Notes: a model not told the origin generated them from the letters alone. Counted from the stretch's first letter, positions 50,786-60,275 are shown. The stretch is DNA of 64,000 nucleotides from Actinomadura rudentiformis (GCF_008923185.1 NZ_WBMT01000024.1:124001-188000), one strand, 5' to 3'. Numbers and translations: made by a program.

Positions 50786-51502
50786 TCACCTCTGCGCTCG
50801 GGCCCCTTCCTCGCCGGGGACGTCCAGCTCGGCCTCGATCTCCTCGGCAACTCCACGCAGGGCCCGCCCCACGTTGACGAAGGAGAAGCGATGCTCTGGG
50901 CAAGGCCCGAACTCGGCGAGCGCCGCTGAGTGCTCGCGGGTGGCGTAGCCCTTGTGAACGTTGAATCCGTAGGCCGGATAGCGCTCATGCAGGTCCACCA
51001 TGATCCGGTCTCGGGTGACCTTGGCCACCACCGAGGCCGCCGCCATGCATGCGGCGACCTGGTCACCCTTGATCACCGCCAGGCTCGGCACGTCCAGGCC
51101 GGGGACCGCGAACCCGTCGCTCAGCACGTACGAAGGCCGCGGTTCCAGGGCCGCCAGCGCCCGCCGCATCCCGGTGACATTGCACCGGTGAACGCCGATC
51201 CGATCGACGTCGTGGCAGGGGATCACGATCGCGCTCCAGGCCTCGGCCCGCTGAACGACCTCCTCGTAGATCGCCTCGCGGCGTGCGGGAGTGAGCAGCT
51301 TGGAGTCCGTCAGGCCCTCGATCATCCTCCGCCGCCCCCGAGGCAAGATCACGGCGGCGACGACCAGCGGCCCGGCGCAGGCACCGCGCCCAGCCTCGTC
51401 GACGCCCGCGACGCGCCCGAAACCGGCATGTTCGAGCGCCCGCTCGTACGCGTGCAACCCAGCGTCGCGGCGCGGCGTGAAGCGGAGAGGACGACCGTTC
51501 AT
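50786..51502 (-). CDS. rnhB: Ribonuclease HII
   Basis: The protein has 238 residues. Acidic site residues lie in VAGVDEAGRGACAGPLVVAA (Asp, Glu), in SYVLSDGFAVPG (Asp) and downstream KVTRDRIM (Asp). ATG 51502 gives the usual length; the long open frame above it is leader. It removes RNA from RNA:DNA hybrids. Confidence 0.95.
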   Translation of the reverse strand: MNGRPLRFTPRRDAGLHAYERALEHAGFGRVAGVDEAGRGACAGPLVVAAVILPRGRRRMIEGLTDSKLLTPARREAIYEEVVQRAEAWSAIVIPCHDVDRIGVHRCNVTGMRRALAALEPRPSYVLSDGFAVPGLDVPSLAVIKGDQVAACMAAASVVAKVTRDRIMVDLHERYPAYGFNVHKGYATREHSAALAEFGPCPEHRFSFVNVGRALRGVAEEIEAELDVPGEEGARAQR

Positions 51503-51588
51503 GGAACGCCAGCGTACGACGCCACAAGCCCCAATAGCGCCTCGAATCCCCCGATCGCAGACGCCTCTAGCTAAGCCAGGGAAACCCA

Positions 51589-52545
51589 TCAGGCACCAAC
51601 ATGCCGACCACCTGCGCCAACGCGGCGGATCAGGGTGATGGGGACGGCGCCGATCAGGCCCAGGGCGACGGGGAAGGCCGCCGCTGCGGCCTTGTCGAAG
51701 GTCTTGGGGATCGGGAGCGTGTCGATCCGGTCCAGTGGCCACACGATCACGAACGCACGGCCGATCACGCGGCTGACGGGGATCGTGCCGCCGCCCGGGT
51801 CACCCCGGTGGTTGCGCGAGTCGTGCGAGAGCTCGCGGTGATCACCCATCACCCAGAGCTGGCCCTTGCCGACGGTCGCGTCGAACGGGATGTCGGAAGG
51901 CTTGTTCTGCTCCCCGGTCTCCGGATCGGTGTACAGGTAGGACTTCTCGTCGAGCGGCACGCCGTTGACGGTGATGCGGCTCTGCGCGTCGCAGCACCTG
52001 ACCCGGTCGCCGGGAACGCCGATCACGCGCTTGATGTAGTCCTTCTCGCCGGGTACGACGCCGAACGTGCTGCCGATCGCGCGGAGCACCTTGGACACCG
52101 GGTTGGACGGCTCGGCGTAGTCGACCTCGAGGTCCCAGGAGTCCAGGCCGCTGAACACCACGACGTCCCCGCGTTCGATGTCGCGCGTGTGGTAGACGAG
52201 CTTGTTGACCAGCACACGGTCGCCGACGAGGAGGGTGTTCTCCATCGACTCCGAGGGGATGTAGAACGCCTGCACGACGAAGGTCTTGATGATCAGGGCC
52301 AGGACCAGCGCGACGCCGATCAGGACCGGGAGTTCCTTCCAGAACGACCCTTGCTTCTTGCCCTTCTTGGAAGGGCCCTGAGCAGGCTCCGCGCCCGCGT
52401 CGGAGGCCTGCGACCGTTCGTCAGGGTCGTCCGCCGCGGCCGAGGGGCGGCTCTGCTCGGGACCCGTGCCCTCGGGTTCGGAACGCACGTCTCCTCCGAC
52501 CGTCTTCGTCCAGTGACCCCCACCGCGGGCCGATCCGGTTGACAT
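51589..52545 (-). CDS. lepB: Signal peptidase I, copy 1
   Basis: The protein has 318 residues: an acidic cytoplasmic tail, one membrane helix (about 75-95), catalytic Ser in PSESMENTL and Lys in DYIKRVIG, MGDHRELSHDSR and a C-terminal hydrophobic helix. It cleaves signal peptides. The second copy lies just upstream; the two are closely similar in the catalytic domain. Confidence 0.93.
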   Translation of the reverse strand: MSTGSARGGGHWTKTVGGDVRSEPEGTGPEQSRPSAAADDPDERSQASDAGAEPAQGPSKKGKKQGSFWKELPVLIGVALVLALIIKTFVVQAFYIPSESMENTLLVGDRVLVNKLVYHTRDIERGDVVVFSGLDSWDLEVDYAEPSNPVSKVLRAIGSTFGVVPGEKDYIKRVIGVPGDRVRCCDAQSRITVNGVPLDEKSYLYTDPETGEQNKPSDIPFDATVGKGQLWVMGDHRELSHDSRNHRGDPGGGTIPVSRVIGRAFVIVWPLDRIDTLPIPKTFDKAAAAAFPVALGLIGAVPITLIRRVGAGGRHVGA

Positions 52546-52591
52546 CGTGACACGAGCGGCCGTCTCCTTCGGGCAGGCGACGCTCGGCGAT

Positions 52592-53533
52592 CTACGAGTC
52601 GCGCGTTCGGGCGAAGCGGATGCGGAGGCGGCGGTGGACGAGGACGACGGGGACGGCGCCGACGAAGCCGAGGGCCAGCGGGACTGCGGGCGTCAGGGCC
52701 GCGGCGGCGTTCAGGGCGGGCTGCTCGAACGTCTTGGGGATCGGGAGCGTGCCGATCCTGTCCAGCGGCCACACGATCACGAACGCACGGCCGATCACGC
52801 GGCTGACGGGGATCGTGCCGCCGCCCGGGTCGCCCCGGTGGGCCCGCGAGTCCGAGGAGACCTCCCGGTGATCGCCCATGACCCACAGCTGGCCGGGCTT
52901 CACGGTGTGGTCGAACGTCTCGTTGGAGGGCTTGTTCTGCTCGTCGGTCTGGGGGTCGGTGAACAGGTAGCGCTTCTCGTCGAGCGGCACGCCGTTGACG
53001 GTGATGCGTCCTTGCGCGTCGCAGCACTTGACCCGGTCGCCGGGGATGCCGATCACGCGCTTGATGTAGTCCTTCTCGTTGGGCGCGACGCCGAACGTCG
53101 TGCCGATCGCGCGGAGGACCTTGGACACCGGGTTGGACGGCTCGGCGTAGTCGACCTCGGGGTCCCAGGAGTCCAGGCCGTTGAAGACCACGATGTCGCC
53201 CCGCTTGATGTCACGGGTGTGGTAAACGATCTTGTTGACCAGGACCCGGTCACCGATCTGCAGGGTGTTCTCCATCGAGGCGGACGGGATGTAGAACGCC
53301 TGCACGGCGAACGCCTTGATGACCAGGGCGAGAACGAGGGCGACGCCGATGAGGACCGGCAGCTCCTTCCAGAAGGAGCCCTGCTTCTTGGACTTCCCCC
53401 CGCCGGTGGACGACTCGTCGTCGGACGTCGTGTCGTCGACAGGGTCCTGGCCCGAGGTCACGGCCTGCTTCTCGTTGGGCACCGCGCCCTCGGCTTCGGA
53501 ACGCACGTCTCTCCGATCGTCCTCGTCTGTCAT
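52592..53533 (-). CDS. lepB: Signal peptidase I, copy 2
   Basis: The protein has 313 residues and is the tandem paralogue of the previous gene, with Ser in PSASMENTL and Lys in DYIKRVIG. N-terminal tails differ, catalytic regions are nearly identical (for example VDYAEPSNPVSKVLRAIG in both). Multiple signal peptidases in a row after rplS are usual in actinomycetes. Confidence 0.93.
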   Translation of the reverse strand: MTDEDDRRDVRSEAEGAVPNEKQAVTSGQDPVDDTTSDDESSTGGGKSKKQGSFWKELPVLIGVALVLALVIKAFAVQAFYIPSASMENTLQIGDRVLVNKIVYHTRDIKRGDIVVFNGLDSWDPEVDYAEPSNPVSKVLRAIGTTFGVAPNEKDYIKRVIGIPGDRVKCCDAQGRITVNGVPLDEKRYLFTDPQTDEQNKPSNETFDHTVKPGQLWVMGDHREVSSDSRAHRGDPGGGTIPVSRVIGRAFVIVWPLDRIGTLPIPKTFEQPALNAAAALTPAVPLALGFVGAVPVVLVHRRLRIRFARTRDS

Positions 53534-53657
53534 CAGAGCGAAAGCCTATCGGCGTCACGCCCGGCGTACCTTGTGCACAGCCGTGTCGCCCCGTACTACC
53601 TTGCGCCCGGCCGACCGCTGCTCTCGCGCTCGCCGATGCCCGCCGGCAAACGGGCAA

Positions 53658-53689
53658 CGCCCCGGCAACCGCTGAGGGTTCCCGGGGCG
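53658..53689 (-). terminator. Hairpin downstream of rplS
   Basis: CGCCCCGG (53658-53665) pairs with CCGGGGCG (53682-53689), 45 bp after the rplS stop in the minus direction. No T-run follows; termination is inferred. Confidence 0.4.
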
Positions 53690-53734
53690 CCGTACGGCCG
53701 CACACCCGCATCGCCATGACGCGGGCACTCGGGC

Positions 53735-54088
53735 TCAGAAGTCGCGCTTCTCCTTGATCCGGGCGGCCTTGCCGCGCAGGTTGCGGAGGTAGTAGAGCTT
53801 GGCGCGGCGAACGTCACCGCGGGTGACGACCTCGAGCTTCTCGATGTGCGGGCTGTTGAGCGGCCAGGTGCGCTCGACGCCGTAGCCGCCCTTGCTGACC
53901 TTGCGTACGGTGAAGCTCTCGCGGGCGCCGCCGCCCTGGCGCCGGATCACGACGCCCTCGAAGATCTGCACGCGGGTGACCTTGCCCTCGGTGATGCGCG
54001 CGTGGACCTTGACCGAGTCGCCCGGACGGAAGTCCGGGTGGTCGCTGCGCAGCGCGGCGTTCTCGATCTCCTGGATCAGGGTGTGCAT
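53735..54088 (-). CDS. rplS: 50S ribosomal protein L19
   Basis: The protein has 117 residues, the standard length: FRPGDSVKVHARI, IFEGVVIRRQGGG, GVERTWPLNSPHIEKLEV. ATG 54088 is the family start. Last gene of the rpsP-KH-rimM-trmD-rplS block. Confidence 0.98.
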   Translation of the reverse strand: MHTLIQEIENAALRSDHPDFRPGDSVKVHARITEGKVTRVQIFEGVVIRRQGGGARESFTVRKVSKGGYGVERTWPLNSPHIEKLEVVTRGDVRRAKLYYLRNLRGKAARIKEKRDF

Positions 54089-54219
54089 GGCAGGCGTTTC
54101 CTCATGAGTCGAACGCGGACATCGAGAGGCCCCGGAGTACGTCGTGGGGGGCATCGAGCCGCGCGAAGTGGATCTTCTTGGAAGCTGTGGGCGCCGCATG
54201 TGAGATTCACGGCGACGCT

Positions 54220-55047
54220 CTAGTGTGCCATATGTTCGCCGTCCACCGGAAAACCGGCGTCCTCCAGCACCTGGCGATCATGCTTGTCGAGGCTCTCCGG
54301 ATCCAGCCTCGCGGCCAGTTCGGGCCGGTTGGCGACGGTCCGGCGCAGCGCCTGATCCCGCCGCCAGCGAGCGATCGCGCCGTGGTTGCCCGACAGGAGC
54401 ACCTCCGGAACGGCGCGATCCCGCCAGACCGGCGGCTTTGTGTAGACGGGCCCCTCCAGCAGGGACTCCATGGCCCCCGGCGCGAACGAGTCGTCCGTCA
54501 CCGAGTCGAAGTTGCCGAGCACACCCGGCACCAGCCGGCTGATGGCCTCCACCATGACCAGCACGGCCACCTCGCCGCCCGCGAGCACGAAGTCACCGAG
54601 GCTGACCTCGTCGACCCGCATCCGTCCCCGCGCCTCCTCGACCACCCGCGAGTCGATGCCCTCGTACCGCCCGCAGGCGAAGATCAGCCACGGCTCCGCC
54701 GCGTACTCCCCCGCCAGCGCCTGGGTGAACGGCCGCCCGCTGGGAGTAGGAACGATCAACCGTGGCACCCCATCGGCCCGTTCGCCGACCACCTCGGCCG
54801 GCTGGCCGGTGACGTCGGCTGGGGGGGCTATGGCGTCCAGGGCTTCGCCCCAGGGTTCGGGCTTCATGACCATGCCGGGGCCGCCGCCGTACGGGGTGTC
54901 GTCGACGGTGCGGTGGCGGTCGTGGGTCCACTCCCGGAGGTCGTGGACGGCCATGTCGATCAGGCCCTTCCGGCGGGCCTTGCCGAGCAGCGAGACGTCC
55001 AGCGGAGCGAAGTACTCCGGGAAGATCGTGATGATGTCGAGTCTCAC
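54220..55047 (-). CDS. trmD: tRNA (guanine-N1)-methyltransferase
   Basis: The protein has 275 residues: LDIITIFPEYF start, DDTPYGGGPGMVMK, the SAM-knot CGRYEGIDSRV and VSLGDFVLAGGE. It makes m1G37 in tRNA. GTG 55047 follows the rimM stop by 10 bp. Confidence 0.97.
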   Translation of the reverse strand: MRLDIITIFPEYFAPLDVSLLGKARRKGLIDMAVHDLREWTHDRHRTVDDTPYGGGPGMVMKPEPWGEALDAIAPPADVTGQPAEVVGERADGVPRLIVPTPSGRPFTQALAGEYAAEPWLIFACGRYEGIDSRVVEEARGRMRVDEVSLGDFVLAGGEVAVLVMVEAISRLVPGVLGNFDSVTDDSFAPGAMESLLEGPVYTKPPVWRDRAVPEVLLSGNHGAIARWRRDQALRRTVANRPELAARLDPESLDKHDRQVLEDAGFPVDGEHMAH

Positions 55048-55057
55048 TGGTCGTCTC

Positions 55058-55579
55058 TCACTGGTCGTCCAGGAGGCCCGCCGGCGGGTCGATGACCAGC
55101 CGGCCCGCGGCGACGTCCACCTCGGGGACAAGGGCGGCGACGAAGGGCACGAGGGCCTCTCCCCCGCCGTTCCGGCTGATGACCAGCAGGTCCTGCCCGA
55201 AGTGACGGACCTCGGCCACCGTGCCGACCTCGTCGCCGCTGACGGTCACCGCCGACAGGCCGACCAGCTCGGAGTCGTGGAAGTCGTCCGGGTCGCCGGT
55301 GTCGATGATGTCGTCCGGGGCCACGACCAGCCAGGTGCCGCGCAGTTCCTCGGCCGCGGTGCGGTCGGCCACTCCGGCGAACGCCACCAGGAGCCGCCCG
55401 GAATGCCAGCGTGCACGTTCCACCGTGAGCGGGCCCACCTCGGCGGGATCTGTCGCGATCTCGGCGCCCGGGGCGAAGCGCGCGTCGGGCTCGTCCGTAC
55501 GGACATCAATGGTGATCTCACCACGGATCCCGTGCGGCCGCCCGATCCGGCCGACCACCAGCTGGTCCTTCATCACCAT
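55058..55579 (-). CDS. rimM: 16S rRNA processing protein RimM
   Basis: The protein has 173 residues: LVVGRIGRPHGIRGEITI start, then a PRC-barrel half (LLVISRNGGGEALVPFVAAL). It helps assemble the 30S head. The start lies among several in-frame codons (GTG 55582, ATG 55579, ATG 55573). Confidence 0.95.
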   Translation of the reverse strand: MVMKDQLVVGRIGRPHGIRGEITIDVRTDEPDARFAPGAEIATDPAEVGPLTVERARWHSGRLLVAFAGVADRTAAEELRGTWLVVAPDDIIDTGDPDDFHDSELVGLSAVTVSGDEVGTVAEVRHFGQDLLVISRNGGGEALVPFVAALVPEVDVAAGRLVIDPPAGLLDDQ

Positions 55580-55730
55580 CACTTACCTGACATCCTTGGA
55601 TACGACCGATCTTACAAACGGCGACCGGCCCGACGGCGGGGCCGTCGGGCCGGTCACTGGGCCTGCGGGGGCCGACCGGTGCGGTCGGCCTTTGCGCGGG
55701 CGAGGGCCGCTGGGAGCCGGGCTCCGAGCG

Positions 55731-55973
55731 TCAGCGGACCTCGTTGACGTCGAGCAGGTCCACCCGCACATAGCGTCCTCCGGAGAGGGCGCTGATGACC
55801 GTGCGGAGGGCCTTGGCGGTACGACCGCTGCGGCCGATGACCTTGCCGAGGTCCTCGGGGTGCACGCGCACCTCCAGGACCCGGCCTCCCCTGATGCGGC
55901 GGGCGCGCACCCGGACGTCGTCCGGGTGCTCCACGATGCCGCGCACCAGGTGCTCGAGCGCTTCTTCGAGCAC
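55731..55973 (-). CDS. khpA: KH-domain RNA-binding protein KhpA
   Basis: The protein has 80 residues: LEEALEHLVRGIVEHPDDVR and the KH GxxG in VIGRSGRTAKALR. GTG 55973 lies 1 bp after the rpsP stop, with GAGGAC inside the rpsP end, so it depends on rpsP translation. Confidence 0.93.
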   Translation of the reverse strand: MLEEALEHLVRGIVEHPDDVRVRARRIRGGRVLEVRVHPEDLGKVIGRSGRTAKALRTVISALSGGRYVRVDLLDVNEVR

Positions 55974-55974
55974 G

Positions 55975-56499
55975 TCAGTCCTCGCTCTTGGCTTCGGTGG
56001 TCTCGGCGGCCTTGGCCTCGGCGGCGTCCTCGGCCTTGGCCGGGGTCTCGGTCTTGGCCTCGGCCTTCGCCTCGGACTTGGCCTTCTTAGGCTCGGCCTT
56101 CTTAGGCTCGGCCTTCTTCTTGGTCTTGGTCGCCGTGGCGGCGGCCTCGTCCTCGTTGAAGGCCTCCTTGACGGCCGCCTGGAAGACGGCCTTCTTGTCC
56201 GGCTTGGGCTCGGCCTTCTTGAGCGTGCCCTCGGCGCCGGGCTCGCCCTTGAACTTCTGCCAGTCACCGGTGATCTTGAGGAGGGCGAGGACCGGCTCGG
56301 TCGGCTGCGCGCCGACGCCCAGCCAGTACTGCGCGCGCTCGGAGTCGATCTCGATGAGCGACGGCTCCTGCTTCGGCTGGTAAAGGCCGATCTCCTCGAT
56401 GGCCCGACCGTCACGCTTGGTGCGGGCATCGGCGACGACGATCCGGTACTGCGGGTTCCGGATCTTCCCCAGACGCTTGAGCTTGATCTTGACTGCCAC
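55975..56499 (-). CDS. rpsP: 30S ribosomal protein S16 with Lys/Ala/Glu-rich tail
   Basis: The protein has 174 residues. The S16 core is MAVKIKLKRLGKIRNPQYRI through ALLKITGDWQKFKG. An added tail of about 85 residues consists of AEPKKAEPKKAKSEAKAEAK-type repeats. Such tails occur in actinomycetes; role unknown. Confidence 0.97.
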   Translation of the reverse strand: MAVKIKLKRLGKIRNPQYRIVVADARTKRDGRAIEEIGLYQPKQEPSLIEIDSERAQYWLGVGAQPTEPVLALLKITGDWQKFKGEPGAEGTLKKAEPKPDKKAVFQAAVKEAFNEDEAAATATKTKKKAEPKKAEPKKAKSEAKAEAKTETPAKAEDAAEAKAAETTEAKSED

Positions 56500-56694
56500 G
56501 GGTGTGGTGTTCTCCAGACTTCATTACAGGGTGAACGGGCCTCACCAGGTGGGGACACCGGTTACCGGCCGTTCCATGGATTTCCGGTCCGCGCAGGACG
56601 AGAGAGGGCTCCTGGCGGTCCCGGGGTTTCCAGCCTGCCATTCTGCCAGACGATCGCGGAAAAAGCGCAATCGCGCGGTGACACGCGGAGACGT

Positions 56695-58269
56695 TTACTT
56701 TTTCTTGCGCCCCTGAAGCTTGCCGAGGTCGGGCATCTGGAATCCCGGCGGCAACTGGCCTCCCAGGCCTGGCGGCAACTGGCCGCCGAGACCGGGCGGC
56801 AGACCGTCCGGCGCCGCGCCGTCCTGGGCGGCGGCGGGCTGTTGCGGCTGGCCGCCGGCGGCGCGCTTGCGCGGGTCGCCGCTGCGCTGCTTGCCCTTCT
56901 TGTTCTTGGCGTTCTTGGCGGCCTTCGTGGCCTTGCGGCGGCCAGGCATGCCGGGCATTCCAGGCATGCCGGCGGTCATCTGCCGCATCATCTTCTGCGC
57001 GTCGAAGAAGCGGGTGACCAGGCTGTTGACCTCACCGACCGTGACGCCCGAGCCCTTGGCGATCCGGGCCCGCCGGGAGCCGTTGATGATCTTCGGATTG
57101 GCGCGCTCGCCCGGGGTCATGGAACGGATGATCGCGGCGACCCGGTCCAGGTCCTTGTCGTCGATCTGGCTGACCTGGTCGCGGACCTGGCCCATGCCGG
57201 GCATCATGCCCAGCAGGTTGCCGATCGGCCCGAGCTTGCGGATCATCATCATCTGCTCGAGAAAGTCCTCGAGGGTGAAGTTCTCGCCCTTGAGGACCTT
57301 CTGGGTCATCTCCTCGGCCTGCTGGGCGTCGAACGCCTGCTCGGCCTGCTCGATCAGGGTGAGGATGTCACCCATGTCGAGGATGCGCCCGGCCATCCGG
57401 TCGGGGTGGAAGACCGAGAAGTCCTCGAGCTTCTCACCCATCGACGCGAACATGATCGGCCGGCCGGTGACGTGCCGGACCGACAGCGCGGCGCCGCCGC
57501 GCGCGTCGCCGTCGAGCTTGGTGAGGACGACGCCGTCGAAGCCGACGCCCTCCATGAACGCCTGGGCCGTGTTGACCGCGTCCTGTCCGACCATCGCGTC
57601 GACCACGAACAGGATGTCGTCCGGCGTGACCGCGTCGCGGATGTCGATGGCCTGCTGCATCATCTCGGCGTCGACACCGAGCCGGCCGGCGGTGTCGATG
57701 ATGACGATGTCGTGCTGGGCGTGCTTGGCCTGCTCGATCGAACGCCGCGCCACGTTCACCGGGTCGCCGACGCCGCTGCCGGGCTCGGGCGCGAACACCG
57801 GAACCCCGGCTCGCTCACCGACCACCTGGAGCTGCTGGACGGCATTGGGCCGCTGCAGGTCGGCCGCCACCAGCAGCGGCGCGTGCCCTTCGGACTTGAG
57901 CCAGCGTGCCAGCTTGCCCGCGAGCGTCGTCTTACCGGCACCCTGGAGACCCGCCAGCATGAGCACCGTGGGCGGGGTCTTGGCGAACCGGATCCGCCGG
58001 GTCTCGCCGCCGAGGATGTTGATGAGCTCCTCGTTGACGATCTTGACGACCTGCTGCGCGGGGTTCAGCGCCTGCGAGACCTCCGCTCCGGCGGCCCGCT
58101 CCTTGATCTGCGCGATGAAGTCCTTCACCACGGGCAAGGCGACGTCGGCCTCGAGCAACGCGACCCGGATCTCGCGGGCTGTCGCGTTGATGTCGGCCTC
58201 GGAGAGCCGCCCCTTGCTGCGCAGCGACGAGAAGACCGTCGTCAACCGGTCGGATAGCGTCTCGAACAC
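56695..58269 (-). CDS. ffh: Signal recognition particle GTPase Ffh
   Basis: The protein has 524 residues. NG domain: GLQGAGKTTLAGKLA, DTAGRLGVD, LTKLDGDARGG. M domain: Met-rich helices (QMMMIRKLGPIGNLLGMMPG). The tail adds Pro/Gly repeats (LPPGLGGQ twice) ending in KKK. It targets membrane and secreted proteins. Confidence 0.98.
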   Translation of the reverse strand: MFETLSDRLTTVFSSLRSKGRLSEADINATAREIRVALLEADVALPVVKDFIAQIKERAAGAEVSQALNPAQQVVKIVNEELINILGGETRRIRFAKTPPTVLMLAGLQGAGKTTLAGKLARWLKSEGHAPLLVAADLQRPNAVQQLQVVGERAGVPVFAPEPGSGVGDPVNVARRSIEQAKHAQHDIVIIDTAGRLGVDAEMMQQAIDIRDAVTPDDILFVVDAMVGQDAVNTAQAFMEGVGFDGVVLTKLDGDARGGAALSVRHVTGRPIMFASMGEKLEDFSVFHPDRMAGRILDMGDILTLIEQAEQAFDAQQAEEMTQKVLKGENFTLEDFLEQMMMIRKLGPIGNLLGMMPGMGQVRDQVSQIDDKDLDRVAAIIRSMTPGERANPKIINGSRRARIAKGSGVTVGEVNSLVTRFFDAQKMMRQMTAGMPGMPGMPGRRKATKAAKNAKNKKGKQRSGDPRKRAAGGQPQQPAAAQDGAAPDGLPPGLGGQLPPGLGGQLPPGFQMPDLGKLQGRKKK

Positions 58270-58640
58270 GTGTCTGGACCCGTCCTTGGAAAGCTTCTGG
58301 GATCGCCTATCAGACTATCGGGTCAACCACCGCGCCCCGCCCGATCAATCCCTTGCGCTCCTTGCTGGCTTCCCTCCCTCCTCTGCGGGCCTGCTCTGCC
58401 GGCCTCTCCTTGGCCGAGCCTTCTCCTCCCCGCCCTCCTCCCCGCCGCGTTCCCTTCCCCTCCGCCGAGCAGGCGGGTCTCGCCGGGTGAGGAACGTGGT
58501 TTGGTCCAGGCGGTGTGCCTGTGACGGCTAAGTTGGGGTCGTACGCTGGAGCGGTGAGGGGTTCCATGTGACCTGCATGACAGGACACGCCGGACCCCGC
58601 TGTCCTGATCAAGCCCCCGAAGGACCCCCAAGGTGAAGAC
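58270..58640. other. Divergent ffh / sigma-factor region with a pyrimidine-rich tract
   Basis: 371 bp. From about 58345 to 58470 the plus strand is dominated by C and T (purine-rich on the ffh sense strand, i.e. in its leader). No gene is convincing. Promoters of both genes should lie here, but I cannot place them firmly. Confidence 0.5.
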
Positions 58641-59261
58641 GTGGCCGCGCCGACATGGGCGCGCATGAGCGGACGGGTGACCACCCGGATCGAGCCTCCC
58701 GACCAGAGCCTCGAGGTCGCTCTGCAGACCGCGCAGGCCGGAGACGAGGTCGCGTTCCGCACGATCTACCGCGACCTGCAGCCCAGGCTGCTCAGGTATC
58801 TGCGGGCGCTGGTGGGTGGGGACGCCGAGGACGTGGCGGCGGACGCATGGCTGCAGATCGCCCGGGACATCCGTTCGTTCAGCGGCGACTACGACCGGTT
58901 CCGCGGCTGGGCGTCGACGGTGGCGCGCCACCGGGCGCTCGATCATCTGCGCCGGCTCAACCGGCGGCCTGAGACCAGCGTGCAGATCGACGAGCTGACC
59001 GACCTGGTGGCCCGCGACGACACCGAACGGGACGCGCTGGAACGCATCTCCACCGACGGCGCCGTCGCGCTGATCGGCGCGCTGCCCAGGGACCAGGCCG
59101 AGGCGGTGCTGCTCCGCGTCGTCGTCGGGCTGGACTCCAAGGAGGCCGGACGGGTGCTCGGCAAGCGGGCGGGGGCGGTCCGGACCGCGGCCTACCGCGG
59201 CCTGCACCGGCTGGCCGATCAGATGGGAGAACGGCCTGCTCACGGGCCCGACGGCGAATGA
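58641..59261 (+). CDS. ECF-type RNA polymerase sigma factor
   Basis: The protein has 206 residues. Region 2 contains FRTIYRDLQPRLLRYLRALVG, DVAADAWLQIARDIRSF and FRGWASTVARHRALDHLRR; region 4 contains LPRDQAEAVLLRVVVGLDSK and KRAGAVRTAAYRGLHRL. GTG 58641 follows AAGGTGAAGAC; ATG 58665 is possible. Followed by a putative membrane partner gene. Confidence 0.93.
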   Translation: MAAPTWARMSGRVTTRIEPPDQSLEVALQTAQAGDEVAFRTIYRDLQPRLLRYLRALVGGDAEDVAADAWLQIARDIRSFSGDYDRFRGWASTVARHRALDHLRRLNRRPETSVQIDELTDLVARDDTERDALERISTDGAVALIGALPRDQAEAVLLRVVVGLDSKEAGRVLGKRAGAVRTAAYRGLHRLADQMGERPAHGPDGE

Positions 59262-59313
59262 CTGAGATGTCAGGTGTGACACGAGCGCAGGTCGCGACGC
59301 TGAGGGGAGTGAG

Positions 59314-60225
59314 ATGAGTACGGATCGCTGGGAACTCGACCGCGACGCCGCCGAGCGACTGCTCCGCGGCGAGCCGGGCGACCCCGGCACACCCGCCGAA
59401 CCCCTGGGCCAGTTGCTCGCCGCCGCCTCTACGCCCGCTCAGGAACGAGAGCTCGCCGGTGAGGACGCCGCTGTGGCCGCTTTCACCGCCGCCGCCGCGA
59501 CCGCTGCCGCGACCGCGACCGCTACCAGTGCCGCTGCCGGCACCGGCACCGCGCCGCTGACGGCGAAGCGGGCGCACAGGATCCCGCTGAGCCGCATCCT
59601 GACGGCGAAGATCGCGGCGTTGAGCCTGGCGGTCACCGCGGCGGGCGGGGTCGCCCTGGCCGCGGGCACCGGGACGCTGCCGATGGGCCCGCTGGACAAC
59701 GATCCGGTCACCACGGTGTCCCCGTCCCCCCACCCCGTCTCCAAGACCCCGTCCACCGGGCCCTCTGGGACCAGGACGAGCCCGCCTCCCGCAAACGGCG
59801 GCGTTCAGCCGTCGGCCCTGGCGGCGCTGTGCCGCAAGTACGCCTCTGTCAGTGCCGCACAACGTGCCGCGGCGCTGCGTTCGGCGGCGTACTTGCCCTT
59901 GGTGTCCGCCGCAGGCGGGGCTCCCAAGGTGACCGGCTACTGCTCGAAGCTCCTGAAGCCGAACGGGAACACGAGCAAGGGGAAGAAGCCCAAGAACGCC
60001 AAGCCCTCGAATCAGCCGTCCCAGGGCAAGAGCGGCGAGAACAACGGCAATCAGAACAAGGGCAACGGTCAGGACAAGGACGACGACGGCAACCCGGGCA
60101 AGGGTGACGACAAGGGCAACGGCAACGGCAACCGCGGTGGCAAAGGCCGCGCCGACCCCAACAGAGCCAACACTGACCAGCCCAGCCAAAACCAACCAGG
60201 TGTCAGCGACCCAGTGCGCTCCTGA
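59314..60225 (+). CDS. Putative membrane-bound anti-sigma-like protein with low-complexity tail
   Basis: The protein has 303 residues. The cytoplasmic part (DAAERLLRGEPGDPGTPAEP) is followed by an Ala/Thr-rich stretch, one helix (about 98-116), a Pro/Ser/Thr linker, a short Cys pair domain (LAALCRKY...VTGYCSK) and a Gly/Asn/Lys/Asp-rich tail. Position after an ECF sigma gene (52 bp) suggests anti-sigma function; no ZAS zinc motif is seen. Confidence 0.75.
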   Translation: MSTDRWELDRDAAERLLRGEPGDPGTPAEPLGQLLAAASTPAQERELAGEDAAVAAFTAAAATAAATATATSAAAGTGTAPLTAKRAHRIPLSRILTAKIAALSLAVTAAGGVALAAGTGTLPMGPLDNDPVTTVSPSPHPVSKTPSTGPSGTRTSPPPANGGVQPSALAALCRKYASVSAAQRAAALRSAAYLPLVSAAGGAPKVTGYCSKLLKPNGNTSKGKKPKNAKPSNQPSQGKSGENNGNQNKGNGQDKDDDGNPGKGDDKGNGNGNRGGKGRADPNRANTDQPSQNQPGVSDPVRS

Positions 60226-60239
60226 CATCCCTAGACCGG

Positions 60240-60275
60240 CGGAGGGGCAGCCGTGCCCCCGTGGCTGCCCCTCCG
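60240..60275 (+). terminator. Intrinsic terminator-like hairpin, convergent region
   Basis: CGGAGGGGCAGCC pairs perfectly with GGCTGCCCCTCCG around a 10-nt loop, followed by TCTTC. It lies after the sigma-factor operon and ahead of the glnD end. Confidence 0.8.

Noticed and set aside
51589..53533. Two tandem signal peptidases as a novel duplication
   Set aside because: Multiple lepB copies after rplS are normal in actinomycetes.
55795..58257. 820-codon plus-strand open frame opposite rpsP and ffh
   Set aside because: Shadow of ffh and rpsP; no ribosome site or motif.
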